From: Oceanicaulis sp052055585
Lineage (GTDB): Bacteria > Pseudomonadota > Alphaproteobacteria > Caulobacterales > Maricaulaceae
Assembly (NCBI RefSeq): GCF_052055585.1
Contig: NZ_CP170485.1
Coordinates: 2,728,001 to 2,792,000, forward strand
Direction: 5' to 3'
DNA: 64,000 nucleotides
The notes under the pieces are model-generated. The model saw nothing but the letters and a program-made list of their open reading frames with translations. It made no database searches and was not told the DNA's origin. A program made the position numbers and the translations under genes. Shown in pieces: positions 54,195 to 63,390 of this stretch (positions within the stretch are counted from its first letter, which is position 1; every line of letters begins with the position of its first letter).

Positions 54195-55790
54195 CTAGTG
54201 ACGGAAATGGCGCATGCCGGTGAAGACCATCGCCAGGCCCGCTTCGTCAGCCGCCGCGATCACGTCTTCATCGCGCACGGAACCACCCGGCTGGATGATG
54301 CAGCGGGCGCCCGCCTTGGCCGCTTCCAGAAGCCCGTCCGGGAACGGGAAGAACGCGTCAGAGGCGCAGGCGGAGTTCGCCGTACGCGGCGCGTCCCAGC
54401 CATTTTCCTTGGCGGCGTCCTCGGCCTTGCGGGCGGCGAGCCGCACCGCTTCCACGCGCGAGGTCTGGCCCATGCCGACACCGGCGGTCGTGCCGCCCTT
54501 GGCGAAGACGATGGCATTGGATTTGACGTGCTTGACCACGCGCCAGGCGAACATCAGATCGGCCAGCTCTTCCTCGGTCGGGGCGCGCTTGGTCACCACT
54601 TTGAGGTCAGACGGCAGGATGTGTCCGGTATCGCGCTCCTGCACCAGCAGACCGCCTGCGACCGCCTTGGTGGTCCAGCCCGGCTGGGTGGGATCGGCCA
54701 GGGCCCCGGTCAGCAGCACGCGCACATTCTTTTTCGCTGACAGGATGTCGAGCGCGGCTTCGTCCGCATCCGGCGCGATCACGACCTCGGTGAAGATCTT
54801 GGTGATCGCGTCAGCGGTCTTGGCGTCAAGCGTGCGGTTGAAGGCTGCAATACCGCCAAAGGCCGAGATCGGGTCCGCCGCAAAGGCGCGCTCATAGGCC
54901 GTGGCGAGATCGTCCGCCGCCGCAGCGCCGCACGGATTGGCGTGCTTGATGATCACAGCAGCGGCGCGGTCTTCAGGATCAAACTCGCTGACAAGTTCGA
55001 AGGCGGCGTCCGCATCGGCGATATTGTTGTAGGACAGGGCCTTGCCCTGGATCTGGCGCGCGGTGACCACACCCGGACGCTGTTCGGCGGCTTCATAAAG
55101 CGCCGCATCCTGATGCGGGTTTTCACCATAGCGCAGTTTTTCAAGGCGGCGGCCGCCAATGGTGAACCAGCTATGGGCGGGCTTTTCGACTTCCGGTTCA
55201 AACCGGGCGGCGATGGCGCTGTCATAGGCGGCGGTGCGGGCAAACGCCTTGGCGGCCAGATGGCGGCGGATCGCCAGCGTGGTCTGGCCCTCATTGGCGC
55301 TCATGGATTCAAGCACCTTGTCGAGATCGCGCATGTCGGTGCAGACGGCCACGTAATTGTGGTTCTTCGCCGCGGCGCGGATCATCGCCGGACCACCCAC
55401 ATCGATCTTCTGGATGCAGGCGTCGATATCGGCGCCGGACCGAGCGGTTTCCTCGAACGGGTAGAGATTGACGACCAGAAGGTCGATCTGGGGAATGCCG
55501 TGCTCGGCCATGGCCGCCAGATCATCTTCCTTGTCCCGACGGGCCAGAAGACCGCCATGGATGCGCGGATGCAGGGTCTTGACCCGGCCATCCATCATTT
55601 CGGGGTATTCAGTGACGCTGGAGACGTCACGGGCGTCCAGTCCGGCGTCGCGCAAAGCCTGCAGCGTACCGCCGGTGGACAGAAGCTCGACGCCCGCTTC
55701 CGCCAGCTTGGCGGCGCGTTCGGCGAGACCGGTTTTATCAGAAACGGAAATCAGCGCCCGCTTGAGCGGGGCAAGGCCGGAATTATCCAT
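54195..55790 (-). CDS. purH: Bifunctional AICAR formyltransferase / IMP cyclohydrolase
   Basis: A 531-residue enzyme. The N-terminal cyclohydrolase part has SVSDKTGL, STGGTLQALRDAG, MMDGRVKTLHPRIHGGLL and DLLVVNLYPFE. The C-terminal transferase part has LRYGENPHQDAALY, IKHANPCGAA and SDAFFPFPDGLLEAA. It performs the last two steps of IMP synthesis. It is followed on the upstream side by the NDP-sugar dehydratase gene with a gap of 59 bases. Confidence 0.96.
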   Translation of the reverse strand: MDNSGLAPLKRALISVSDKTGLAERAAKLAEAGVELLSTGGTLQALRDAGLDARDVSSVTEYPEMMDGRVKTLHPRIHGGLLARRDKEDDLAAMAEHGIPQIDLLVVNLYPFEETARSGADIDACIQKIDVGGPAMIRAAAKNHNYVAVCTDMRDLDKVLESMSANEGQTTLAIRRHLAAKAFARTAAYDSAIAARFEPEVEKPAHSWFTIGGRRLEKLRYGENPHQDAALYEAAEQRPGVVTARQIQGKALSYNNIADADAAFELVSEFDPEDRAAAVIIKHANPCGAAAADDLATAYERAFAADPISAFGGIAAFNRTLDAKTADAITKIFTEVVIAPDADEAALDILSAKKNVRVLLTGALADPTQPGWTTKAVAGGLLVQERDTGHILPSDLKVVTKRAPTEEELADLMFAWRVVKHVKSNAIVFAKGGTTAGVGMGQTSRVEAVRLAARKAEDAAKENGWDAPRTANSACASDAFFPFPDGLLEAAKAGARCIIQPGGSVRDEDVIAAADEAGLAMVFTGMRHFRH

Positions 55791-55849
55791 GGAAACGTCC
55801 TCCCATACGGCGCCAACCTAGCTGCGCCAGGAACGAAGACGGCCCCTTA

Positions 55850-57796
55850 TCACGCGTCACGCGCGGCGGGAAGCGTCTGACTGAACGCCGCCACGCCTTC
55901 GGGCCATCCTGCCTCGATGACCAGTTTTAACCGATTGCGGACCTGATCGTCATCGCGACGCTGCGCCGCGGCGACCAGTTGCTCAAGCGCAGACTCAACG
56001 CGCGACAGGTCCAGATCCGGCGTCTGGATGCGCATCACCCCGGCCGGGCCCGCAGGCGACACCCGTTCAAAGGCATGCGTGAGCGATTCATGCAGCTTCT
56101 CGCCCGGACGCATGCCCGTATAGATGATCTGCACATCGCGCTCGGGCTCCAGCCCGCGCAAACGGATCAGCTGGCGCGCCAGACGCGAGATCAGCACCGG
56201 CTCGCCCATGTCCAGCAAGAAGATGTCGCCGCCTTCAAGGCCGACCGCGCCCGCTTGCGCGCCCGCTTCCAGCACCAGGCCTGCCGCCTCTTCCACGGTC
56301 ATGAAATAGCGCGTGGTCTCTTCATGGGTGACAGTAACAGGGCCGCCCTGGGCGATCTGACGTTCAAACAGGGGCACGACCGATCCGGCCGAACCCAGCA
56401 CATTGCCGAACCGCACCGAGGCGAGCTTCATGGGCTCGACCTTGTCAGCGGCCGCCGCCAGATAGAGCTCAACCGCGCGCTTGCTGGCGCCCATGATCGA
56501 GCTGGGATCCACCGCCTTGTCGGTGGAGATGGACACCACGGCGTCAACGCCCGCCGCCGCTGCGGCCTCAACCACATTGCGCGTGCCCATGAGATTGGTG
56601 CGCACGGTTTCGGAGACGTTCTCCTCCATCAGCGGCACGTGCTTGAGCGCGGCGGCGTGAAGGACGACTTCAGGCTTTTCCTCAGCCATCAGCACTTCAA
56701 GGCCCTTGCGGTCCTTGATATCGCCCAGCACCGAACGCCAGCTGGGCGCTTCGGGCATGGACTGCAGCACCATGTCGATCTCGTAGAGATTGGGTTCGGC
56801 GCTATCGAGCAGGATCAGGCGCTCGGGCTTGAGAGCCGCAGCCTGACGCACCAGCTCGGAGCCGATCGTGCCGCCCGCGCCCGTCACCAGCACCCGTTTG
56901 CCCGCGATCAGGCGACGGGCGCCGTCCCGCGACAGGGCGCGCGGAGGACGGGCCAGAAGGTCGGACGCCTCGACTGACGTGAAAGCGCGCACGCCATTGC
57001 CGCCCCGGGCCCGGCTCAACTGCACGCCAGTGCGGCCCGCCACGCGCGCCACTTCATTGACAAGCGCCGCGTCCGGATTGGGGTCGGCGAGCACAATGCG
57101 GACCGCGCCATCACCCGCCTGCCGCTTCACACGCAGTACGGCACGGGTCAACTTGTCCGGGCCGCCCTCGATCGGGATGCCGTAAAGCGCGCGACCGCCC
57201 GCCGTGCCTTCGGTCTCCACAAGCGCGCGGAAGCGGAAGCTGGGGCCGGACGCCCGGCGCAAATGCGCCTTGAGCACATCCGCGAGATGCTCGCGCGCGC
57301 CGACCAGAACCGCCATAGGGGCGCTTTCATCTCCGCGCTGGACCAGAGATCTGAGATCGCCGGACCGCCAGGCCGCCGCCGCAACGCGGGGCGCGACCAG
57401 CAACAGGATCAGAAGCGGGGCCGAGATGGCGAAGGTCGAACGCGGGAAGTCCTCAAGCCGGTTCATCGCAAAGAAGACGGGCAGGAAGATCAGATGCGAC
57501 AGCAGCACCGCCTGCACGATCGGCAAAAGGTCCGGCATGGACATGTGCCGCCACAGGCCCCGATGCACGCCCAGCCCCAGGAAGACTGCGGCGCTGATGG
57601 GCGCGAACACGGCGGGCGCCATGTATTCAAGCGCGCCGGGCGGCACGCTGTATTCGCTGAAATGGTAGCGGAGCATCAGGCTGGCGAACATGGCCGCCGC
57701 CGCTGCAAGCGTGTCGTAAAACAAAACCAGGACGGTCGTCAGCGCGATGCCGTTAGACGGAGACAGACGCAGATCCTCTTTGGCGTTTTTGCTCAT
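55850..57796 (-). CDS. Membrane NDP-sugar 4,6-dehydratase (CapD/WbpM/FlaA1 family)
   Basis: A 648-residue protein with four N-terminal membrane helices, a Rossmann-like CoA-binding-type domain (about 150-270) and a C-terminal SDR dehydratase (about 300-600) with GAGGTIGSELVRQAA, HAAALKHVPLME, and SISTDKAVDPSSIMGASK, where methionine replaces the SDR tyrosine as in WbpM. These enzymes convert UDP-GlcNAc-type sugars to 4-keto-6-deoxy forms for glycans. The ATG at 57796 is chosen. It links this locus functionally to the polysaccharide cluster at the left. Confidence 0.9.
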   Translation of the reverse strand: MSKNAKEDLRLSPSNGIALTTVLVLFYDTLAAAAAMFASLMLRYHFSEYSVPPGALEYMAPAVFAPISAAVFLGLGVHRGLWRHMSMPDLLPIVQAVLLSHLIFLPVFFAMNRLEDFPRSTFAISAPLLILLLVAPRVAAAAWRSGDLRSLVQRGDESAPMAVLVGAREHLADVLKAHLRRASGPSFRFRALVETEGTAGGRALYGIPIEGGPDKLTRAVLRVKRQAGDGAVRIVLADPNPDAALVNEVARVAGRTGVQLSRARGGNGVRAFTSVEASDLLARPPRALSRDGARRLIAGKRVLVTGAGGTIGSELVRQAAALKPERLILLDSAEPNLYEIDMVLQSMPEAPSWRSVLGDIKDRKGLEVLMAEEKPEVVLHAAALKHVPLMEENVSETVRTNLMGTRNVVEAAAAAGVDAVVSISTDKAVDPSSIMGASKRAVELYLAAAADKVEPMKLASVRFGNVLGSAGSVVPLFERQIAQGGPVTVTHEETTRYFMTVEEAAGLVLEAGAQAGAVGLEGGDIFLLDMGEPVLISRLARQLIRLRGLEPERDVQIIYTGMRPGEKLHESLTHAFERVSPAGPAGVMRIQTPDLDLSRVESALEQLVAAAQRRDDDQVRNRLKLVIEAGWPEGVAAFSQTLPAARDA

Positions 57797-57821
57797 GTCG
57801 CCGCCTTCCAGCCTGCCCTGT

Positions 57822-59570
57822 TCATCCCGCCGCACCTACGCGGCCCAAGCGCTGAAACGCCCATCTGACCCGGTTTGGCGGCCGTTCGCCGCCTCCATAA
57901 GGCTCCGCTTCGCCAGACACCACAAGCTGGGTCGAACGTTCAGGCTTGCCCCCCGCCGCCAGATAGACGGATCGCTCCAGGCGCACAGGTCCCCCATCGG
58001 TCCGGAAACGCCATCCATCACCATTACCCGCAACCAGAAGTGCGCTCAAGGAATCCCTTGAAAGAGAAGCACGTACGCTGGGATGCAGATGGAAGCGGAT
58101 GGAGAAGCGATAGCGCAGCTCGGGATTGTCCGGCGCGCCATCCTCGACCGGGCGATACAGGCTGTCCTCGCCACGCAGATCCCCGCCATCAGAGGCCAGG
58201 AACAAGCGCCGTCGCAGCGACAATCCGAACTGGCGCCGATAGCCTTCATGGCTGGCTTCCAGCCAGACGCCGAGATCTTCCTCATTGCGTCGCGCCTTGA
58301 CCGGCTCGGGCCCGGCGGCGACGCGCGGTCCCAGAAGGGCGCGAGCCCAACCCTTCGCCACCAGCCTTGTGGAAGAAGTCTCTTCAAGCGTCAGGGCGGA
58401 ATGCGCCGCGGTCGCGCGCACAGCTTCACGCCAGGTGCGGGGCTGGTCTTCAGACCAGCCGCAATTGACCACCAGCCGCCCGCCCGGAGCCGCGAATTCG
58501 AACGCCAGGGCGCTGGCGTGAACATCAGCGGAATGCGGACCACCAGGCGGACCTGCGGAATCCATGATCAGGACGGCGCCGCCCGCTTCCACGCGGTTGA
58601 AACCGCTATGCGGGGCGACATTGAAGCCACGGCCCTGACCACCGCCCACATGCTTGAGCGCGGTCTCGATGGCCCGGGAATCCCCTTCATCCCCGCCATG
58701 AAACACCGTCAACCCGCCGCCGGGCATGCGGCAGAAGCGGATAAAGGCCGCCGTGCGGTCCATGGCCCGGCTGACTTCAGTGGACAGGGTGACGCCCCGG
58801 GCGTCTGCGGCCTTGTCGAGCACCACAAGCGCGATCAGGGCGTCTGCAGCGACGCGCGGATTGCGGCTGGCATGCCCGCCATCGGGCAGAATCTGGCTGG
58901 TCAGCTCGCGATCAAGCGCGCTCTGGGCCTGGGTCTGCAGCTTGGCCGGCAGGTCCAGCGTCAGGGCCGCCAGCCGCAACGTGATCGCGGCAAACAGGCG
59001 CGCCTTGTCCTGCGGCATCAGCGACAGGCAGCGAGAAAGCCGGAGGGTTTGCCGGACAGCGGATTTCAGACGTTTGGGAGTCTCGGCGTCATCGGCGCCG
59101 AACACCGTATCGCTGGCCAGCATCCAGGCCCACAGCCGGCCTTCAAGGACGTGCGGCTCCCAGCTGAACCAGTTCCAGCTGCCGAACCGCGCCAGCCAGT
59201 CATCGACCAGCTTGCGCGCCATGACGGGCGCTTCAGGGTCCTCGACCGCCAGAAGATCGGCCAGCCAGTCAAACCGGTGCAAGCGTTCAGCAAAGCGCTT
59301 GGACGGCGCCGTGCGGTCCCAGACCGAATCCTCTTCGGACACTTCCAGCATCTCGCCCGCCAGCGCGAAGCGCCCGCCCAGCAGGGCCGCGCCATGCGCC
59401 TTGTCGCCCTTGATCAGCCCCTTGGGACGGACCGTCAGCCCTTCAGGCGCACGCTGGCTCTGGGTCAGCATGCGATAGGGCGGAGCCGCATTGAGAAGGT
59501 CTGACATTTCCCGACGACCGCGCAACGCCAGAGCGGCGGCGATCTCTCGGGTCCTGGGCTGGCGTTTCAT
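57822..59570 (-). CDS. Heparinase II/III family protein
   Basis: A 582-residue protein with an N-terminal alpha/alpha toroid (SWNWFSWEPHVLEGRLWAWML, ILPDGGHASRNPR) and a C-terminal beta-sheet heparinase II/III-like domain (SGFNRVEAGGAVLIMD, GPPGGPHSADVHASALAFEF, NCGWSEDQPRTWREAVRAT AHSAL). Members are polysaccharide lyases for uronic-acid polymers. No signal peptide is seen, so a cytoplasmic role is likely; proteins of this kind commonly sit next to purH in Alphaproteobacteria. The ATG at 59570 follows the rpe stop by seven bases. Confidence 0.88.
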   Translation of the reverse strand: MKRQPRTREIAAALALRGRREMSDLLNAAPPYRMLTQSQRAPEGLTVRPKGLIKGDKAHGAALLGGRFALAGEMLEVSEEDSVWDRTAPSKRFAERLHRFDWLADLLAVEDPEAPVMARKLVDDWLARFGSWNWFSWEPHVLEGRLWAWMLASDTVFGADDAETPKRLKSAVRQTLRLSRCLSLMPQDKARLFAAITLRLAALTLDLPAKLQTQAQSALDRELTSQILPDGGHASRNPRVAADALIALVVLDKAADARGVTLSTEVSRAMDRTAAFIRFCRMPGGGLTVFHGGDEGDSRAIETALKHVGGGQGRGFNVAPHSGFNRVEAGGAVLIMDSAGPPGGPHSADVHASALAFEFAAPGGRLVVNCGWSEDQPRTWREAVRATAAHSALTLEETSSTRLVAKGWARALLGPRVAAGPEPVKARRNEEDLGVWLEASHEGYRRQFGLSLRRRLFLASDGGDLRGEDSLYRPVEDGAPDNPELRYRFSIRFHLHPSVRASLSRDSLSALLVAGNGDGWRFRTDGGPVRLERSVYLAAGGKPERSTQLVVSGEAEPYGGGERPPNRVRWAFQRLGRVGAAG

Positions 59571-59577
59571 CAAGGCC

Positions 59578-60240
59578 TCAAACGCCCCGCAGCGCGGAAA
59601 TGTTCCCCGCATAGGCGTCCGGGCCGCCCTTGAAGACAGCCGAGCCCGCCACAAGCGCGTCCGCCCCTGCATTGATGCAGTGCTGGGCGGTTTGCGGGTT
59701 CACCCCGCCATCCACCTCGATCAGCGTATCCAGACCCCGCCGCTCGATGGTCTTGCGCAGGGATTCGATCTTGCGCAGCTGGGAGGTCAGGAAGCTTTGG
59801 CCGCCAAAGCCGGGATTGACGCTCATGATCAGCACCAGATCGAGCTCGTCGAGCACATAGTCGATCATGTCCAGAGACGAGCCCGGATTGAGCGCCGCCC
59901 CGGCCTTCACGCCATGGCTCTTGATTGATTGCACGGTGCGGTGAAAGTGTGGCCCCGCCTCGGGATGGGCGGTGATCATGTCCGCACCCGCCTCGGCGAA
60001 ATCGGCGATATACGCATCCACCGGCGAGATCATCAGGTGCACGTCGAAGGGCTGATCAGACCAGGACCGCAGGGCTTTCACCACTGCCGGGCCAATGGTC
60101 AGATTGGGCACGAAATGCCCGTCCATCACGTCAATATGAATCCAGTCGGCGCCAGCGGCGTCGATGGCTTTGACCTCGTCTCCCAGCCGGGCGAAATCAG
60201 CGGAAAGAATCGAGGGTGAAATAATCGTCGAACGAGCCAT
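59578..60240 (-). CDS. rpe: Ribulose-phosphate 3-epimerase
   Basis: A 220-residue TIM-barrel enzyme with SPSILSADFARLG, DWIHIDVMDGHFVPNLT, HLMI, MSVNPGFGGQSF and IEVDGGVNPQT, holding the metal-binding histidines and aspartates. It interconverts ribulose-5-phosphate and xylulose-5-phosphate in the pentose phosphate pathway. It appears to be the first gene of the rpe-heparinase-dehydratase-purH run. Confidence 0.96.
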   Translation of the reverse strand: MARSTIISPSILSADFARLGDEVKAIDAAGADWIHIDVMDGHFVPNLTIGPAVVKALRSWSDQPFDVHLMISPVDAYIADFAEAGADMITAHPEAGPHFHRTVQSIKSHGVKAGAALNPGSSLDMIDYVLDELDLVLIMSVNPGFGGQSFLTSQLRKIESLRKTIERRGLDTLIEVDGGVNPQTAQHCINAGADALVAGSAVFKGGPDAYAGNISALRGV

Positions 60241-60331
60241 GCTGATTGCGTATCAGCGGCCCGCTGCTTGAGCAAGATGCGGCGGCGGCTTTCCCGCCCT
60301 CCGCGTCAGTTTATTCGGCGAATTCAGGCCT

Positions 60332-60366
60332 ATCGGGAAGGCGCTGGAGAGATGCGCCTTCCCGAT
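60332..60366 (-). terminator. Hairpin after the glycine-zipper lipoprotein gene
   Basis: A perfect 13-base stem (ATCGGGAAGGCGC / GCGCCTTCCCGAT) with a nine-base loop lies 13 bases downstream of the leftward gene's stop. No T-run follows, so termination would need a factor. Confidence 0.6.
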
Positions 60367-60378
60367 GGAGATGATGGA

Positions 60379-60759
60379 TCAGCCCACAGCGCGGTGACCG
60401 CGCATGCGCAGGCACTCGACCACCATCTGACGGCGTTCGTCACGGGTTTCGAGCGAGCCGCTCACCCCGCCGACCGCCGCGCCCACAAGGGCGCCGGCAA
60501 TCGCGCCTTCGGTGTCGTTCACATCGTCATCCGCAAGGCCCGCCAGGGCGCCAATCCCGGCGCCCACCGCCATGGAGGTGCGGGTTTCGGAGTTCAGGTA
60601 AGCCCGCTCACGCGCCAGCGCCTGACAGGCTTGAAGATCAGCCTCATAGGCCGCCGAGCGCGGGCCATCCACGATCGGGGCGTAGTCCGCGCCGCCGCCG
60701 GCGCAGGCGGTGACCATCAGGCCGGACGCAATCACGGTCATCAGAACAATCGGTTTCAT
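60379..60759 (-). CDS. Glycine-zipper lipoprotein
   Basis: A 126-residue protein with a lipoprotein signal (MKPIVLMTVIASGLMVTAC) and a glycine-zipper stretch (GAGIGALAGLA, AIAGALVGAAVGGVSG) able to insert in or pack against a membrane, then a charged tail with RRQMVVECLRMRGH. Similar proteins are outer-membrane associated in Proteobacteria. It is 38 bases downstream of the autotransporter gene and may be co-transcribed. Confidence 0.85.
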   Translation of the reverse strand: MKPIVLMTVIASGLMVTACAGGGADYAPIVDGPRSAAYEADLQACQALARERAYLNSETRTSMAVGAGIGALAGLADDDVNDTEGAIAGALVGAAVGGVSGSLETRDERRQMVVECLRMRGHRAVG

Positions 60760-60797
60760 GGGGAGTTTCCTTTCTTGTTGTTCTTGGGGGTTCAGGA

Positions 60798-62687
60798 TCA
60801 GAAGCGCGCGCGCAGGGTCAGAGCGACCTGGTCATCAGACTGGCGGTCATCGCCCCAGCCGCGGCCATAGCTGAGCCCGGCGGTGAAGCGTTCGGCGATC
60901 CGGGCTTCAAGGCCCAGTCGGGTCTCAAAGCTGTTCTCGGCCAGGCCTTCGCCAAACAGCGTCACCGGGTTCGCCGAGTTGTCGATGAGCTGGGAAACCA
61001 GCGCGTGATCGGCATTGCTGTGCCAGGTCCAGCCCACAGCGCCCACAGGGGCGATGGTGACAGTGTCCGACACACGCCAGCCGTCCATGCGCACATCGAG
61101 ATGGGTGTCAAAGCGCCAGGTGTTCAGCGACTGATCGCCATAGCTTAGCGCCAGACCGGTCGCGCCGGTCTCCGCCGCGCCTTCGATGCGGATCGCGTCA
61201 TATTGCAGGGAGTTGCTGACCTGAAGGTCCAGCGGGCCCCATTCATAGGCCGCATCGCTCAGAAGGCTCGCCTGCCAGGCTTCGCCGTCAAAGCCGGTGC
61301 GGGCGGACAATCCCTGAACCCCGGTCTGGCGCACGCCATCCTCGAAATCGAGCCAGCTATGGTTGACCGCTGCGGTCAGGCCGTAATCGTCCTCGGCATA
61401 ACGCAGGAAACCCGTCAGCGTGGTCGCTGAATAGTCCTGACGATCCCCGTTGGCGAAGCGGATGTCGGCATCGTCATACCGCAAGGCGGCGCCGGCGCTG
61501 AACACGTCGGTCAGGCGATAGGCGCCGCCCATGCTGACGCCTTTCAGGCGGACATCTGCGGACAGGCCGTCAAAATCGAACTCGGCGTCACGATAGACCA
61601 TGTCGCCAAACACGCCCGGCCCCTGACGGGCGCCCGCCCAGACCGATTGCTCACTCATCTCAAGACCCGCAGCGACGAGAGACGGCAGCATCAGCACAGG
61701 CCGCGCGGCCTCGCCATTCGCGCCCGCCAAAGTCGCCTGCCACCATTGCGCGGTCAAAAGCTGGCCGGCTTCGGTGAAGTGCAGATCATCCAGGAACAGA
61801 TAGCGGTTCTGCCCCGCCAGATCGGGCGCGCAGACGCTGTCATCGGTATCGAGATAGCATTCGCGATCGACCTCATCGAAGCCCAGCGCCGCGGCATTGT
61901 CGCGGATATAGGTGATGAACGCCTCGTCCCGCACCGTCACCAGATTGACGCCCGCTTCGTCCGCGGCAGCGACCGCCGCATCAAACAGGGCGACATTCGC
62001 AGCGTCCACGGCCTCGGCGAAGGCGGCTTGCGCATCCGCATCCCCGCGCACCAGCGGCGCGAACTTGATCGGGCGCACTTCCGCCATCAGCACGGTCTTC
62101 ACACCCAGCGCGCCCAGCGTGGTGATGTTGTCTGCGCCCGCCTCGGCGATATCCGCGATGATCGTGTCGAACGCTTCACCCGCCGCGGCGCGGTCCATCA
62201 GATCATTGGCGCCCGCCATGATGAAGGCGACATCGTCTGCGCCCACCTCGGTGTCGCCCGCCGCAACCATGTCCGCAAAGATCGCGGTCTGGACCTGAAC
62301 GCCCGTATAAAGGCCGAATTCGGCCAGATCGCCGCTCGCGGTGATGTGTGCGCCCGAGAAGGCGAAATTCACATTGGCGCTGTCGCGATCAGGGTCGAGG
62401 AAGATGTCCACGTCCCGGCCCATCATTTCTGACCAGACCAGGCCATTGGACAGACGGCGGAAGCCGTTATTGGCCGAATAGGGGAACTCGGTCTCGCCGC
62501 GCTGGTCCAGCAGGGCGGCGTGATTGCCCTGGCCCGTCGAGCTGTCGCCGAAGAAGTACCAGTTCCCGTCACCGGGTTTGGCGTAGCTCGCCCCGCCCAG
62601 CGCCAGCGCCGCAAACCCCCCGGCCATAAGGGCGCACCCGCCCCGCAACGCGCACAGAGCCGTGCGCGCAGTCAAACTGCGTTTCAT
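60798..62687 (-). CDS. GDSL esterase/lipase autotransporter
   Basis: A 629-residue type Va secreted protein. A signal peptide (about 1-36) is followed by an SGNH/GDSL passenger: block I serine S49 in FFGDSSTGQGNH, GANDL in block III, and the catalytic D-x-x-H in DDLHFTEAGQ. The last roughly 270 residues form an outer-membrane beta-barrel ending in LTLRARF with terminal phenylalanine. It resembles EstA of Pseudomonas. The ATG has an AGGAGAG site. Two hairpins lie in the leader. Confidence 0.92.
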   Translation of the reverse strand: MKRSLTARTALCALRGGCALMAGGFAALALGGASYAKPGDGNWYFFGDSSTGQGNHAALLDQRGETEFPYSANNGFRRLSNGLVWSEMMGRDVDIFLDPDRDSANVNFAFSGAHITASGDLAEFGLYTGVQVQTAIFADMVAAGDTEVGADDVAFIMAGANDLMDRAAAGEAFDTIIADIAEAGADNITTLGALGVKTVLMAEVRPIKFAPLVRGDADAQAAFAEAVDAANVALFDAAVAAADEAGVNLVTVRDEAFITYIRDNAAALGFDEVDRECYLDTDDSVCAPDLAGQNRYLFLDDLHFTEAGQLLTAQWWQATLAGANGEAARPVLMLPSLVAAGLEMSEQSVWAGARQGPGVFGDMVYRDAEFDFDGLSADVRLKGVSMGGAYRLTDVFSAGAALRYDDADIRFANGDRQDYSATTLTGFLRYAEDDYGLTAAVNHSWLDFEDGVRQTGVQGLSARTGFDGEAWQASLLSDAAYEWGPLDLQVSNSLQYDAIRIEGAAETGATGLALSYGDQSLNTWRFDTHLDVRMDGWRVSDTVTIAPVGAVGWTWHSNADHALVSQLIDNSANPVTLFGEGLAENSFETRLGLEARIAERFTAGLSYGRGWGDDRQSDDQVALTLRARF

Positions 62688-63062
62688 GTTTCTCTCCTGA
62701 GGAAGGGCCCGCCTGTCCGGACCCGGATCTTGGGCCGCGCGAACCGCGCAGCGTCAGTTAGCTGTCCGGGCCGATCATCGGCGGGCCGGACACGGCATGC
62801 GCAACGCCGGGCGGCGTTGTCGTCAGCTGGATAAGGGGCGCAAACATCGCCCGAACTGCCCTGTGCGCCATTGTGGCGTCTCCTGCAGTATCCGCCGACC
62901 GGGTTTTCCCGTGTTCAGGCGGAAGGGTTGACCAACCAGCGGGGACGATGCCCCCTTTTGTAGACGCCGCCCTTCAAATCCGGGCGGCAAGCGCTACGTA
63001 TTGTGTAGCAAGATTTATCGCTACGCTTTCCGTAGCGCAAGTGACCATTTCGAGGAGAGATT
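62688..63062. other. Divergent intergenic region between GDSL autotransporter and HxlR regulator
   Basis: This 375-base gap carries both promoters. On the autotransporter side are a nested hairpin (GTCCGG, GCCGAT-C-ATCGGC, CCGGAC at 62764-62791) and a second one (CAACGCC-GGGC-GGCGTTG at 62802-62819). On the HxlR side are two palindromes annotated separately. No further gene is supported. Confidence 0.55.
62993..63037. promoter_or_regulatory. Tandem palindromes, candidate HxlR operator
   Basis: GCTAC-N7-GTAGC (62993-63009) and CGCTACG-CTTTC-CGTAGCG (63019-63037) share the half-site GCTAC/GTAGC, four copies in 45 bases with dyad centres 27 bases apart, ending 25 bases before the GTG of the HxlR gene. 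HxlR regulators bind short palindromes near their own promoters, so this is a probable autoregulatory and shared operator. Confidence 0.6.
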
Positions 63063-63383
63063 GTGGCGAAACTGACCGAATCCTCGCGCCCCGTGATGGC
63101 CCTGTTTGAAGTCCTGGGTCAGAAATGGGTCCTGCGCATCATCTGGGAATTGCGCGACGGCCCGCTGACCTTTCGCGAGCTGCGCGCCCGCTGTGACGAA
63201 ATCTCTCCGACCGTCCTCAACCAGCGCCTTGCGCTTCTCAAAGACACGCTGCTGCTGGAAAGCACTGATGAAGGCTACAAGCCCACCGCCCTGCTCGAGG
63301 AGCTGGGCCCGGTGCTCTACGCCCTGCGCGACTGGTCGAACATGTGGGCGGAAACCCGCGTCGCCCACGGTCATGACCTCTGA
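63063..63383 (+). CDS. HxlR-family transcriptional regulator
   Basis: A 106-residue winged-helix protein with the family pattern LGQKWVLRIIWELRDGPLTFRELRARCDEISPTVLNQRLALL and the wing region ESTDEGYKPT. It starts at GTG after a GAGGAGAG site. HxlR proteins often respond to reactive electrophiles or aldehydes through a cysteine; the only cysteine here is in the DNA-binding region, so the signal is unclear. Likely targets are itself and the divergent GDSL autotransporter. Confidence 0.9.
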   Translation: MAKLTESSRPVMALFEVLGQKWVLRIIWELRDGPLTFRELRARCDEISPTVLNQRLALLKDTLLLESTDEGYKPTALLEELGPVLYALRDWSNMWAETRVAHGHDL

Positions 63384-63390
63384 CATCTAC

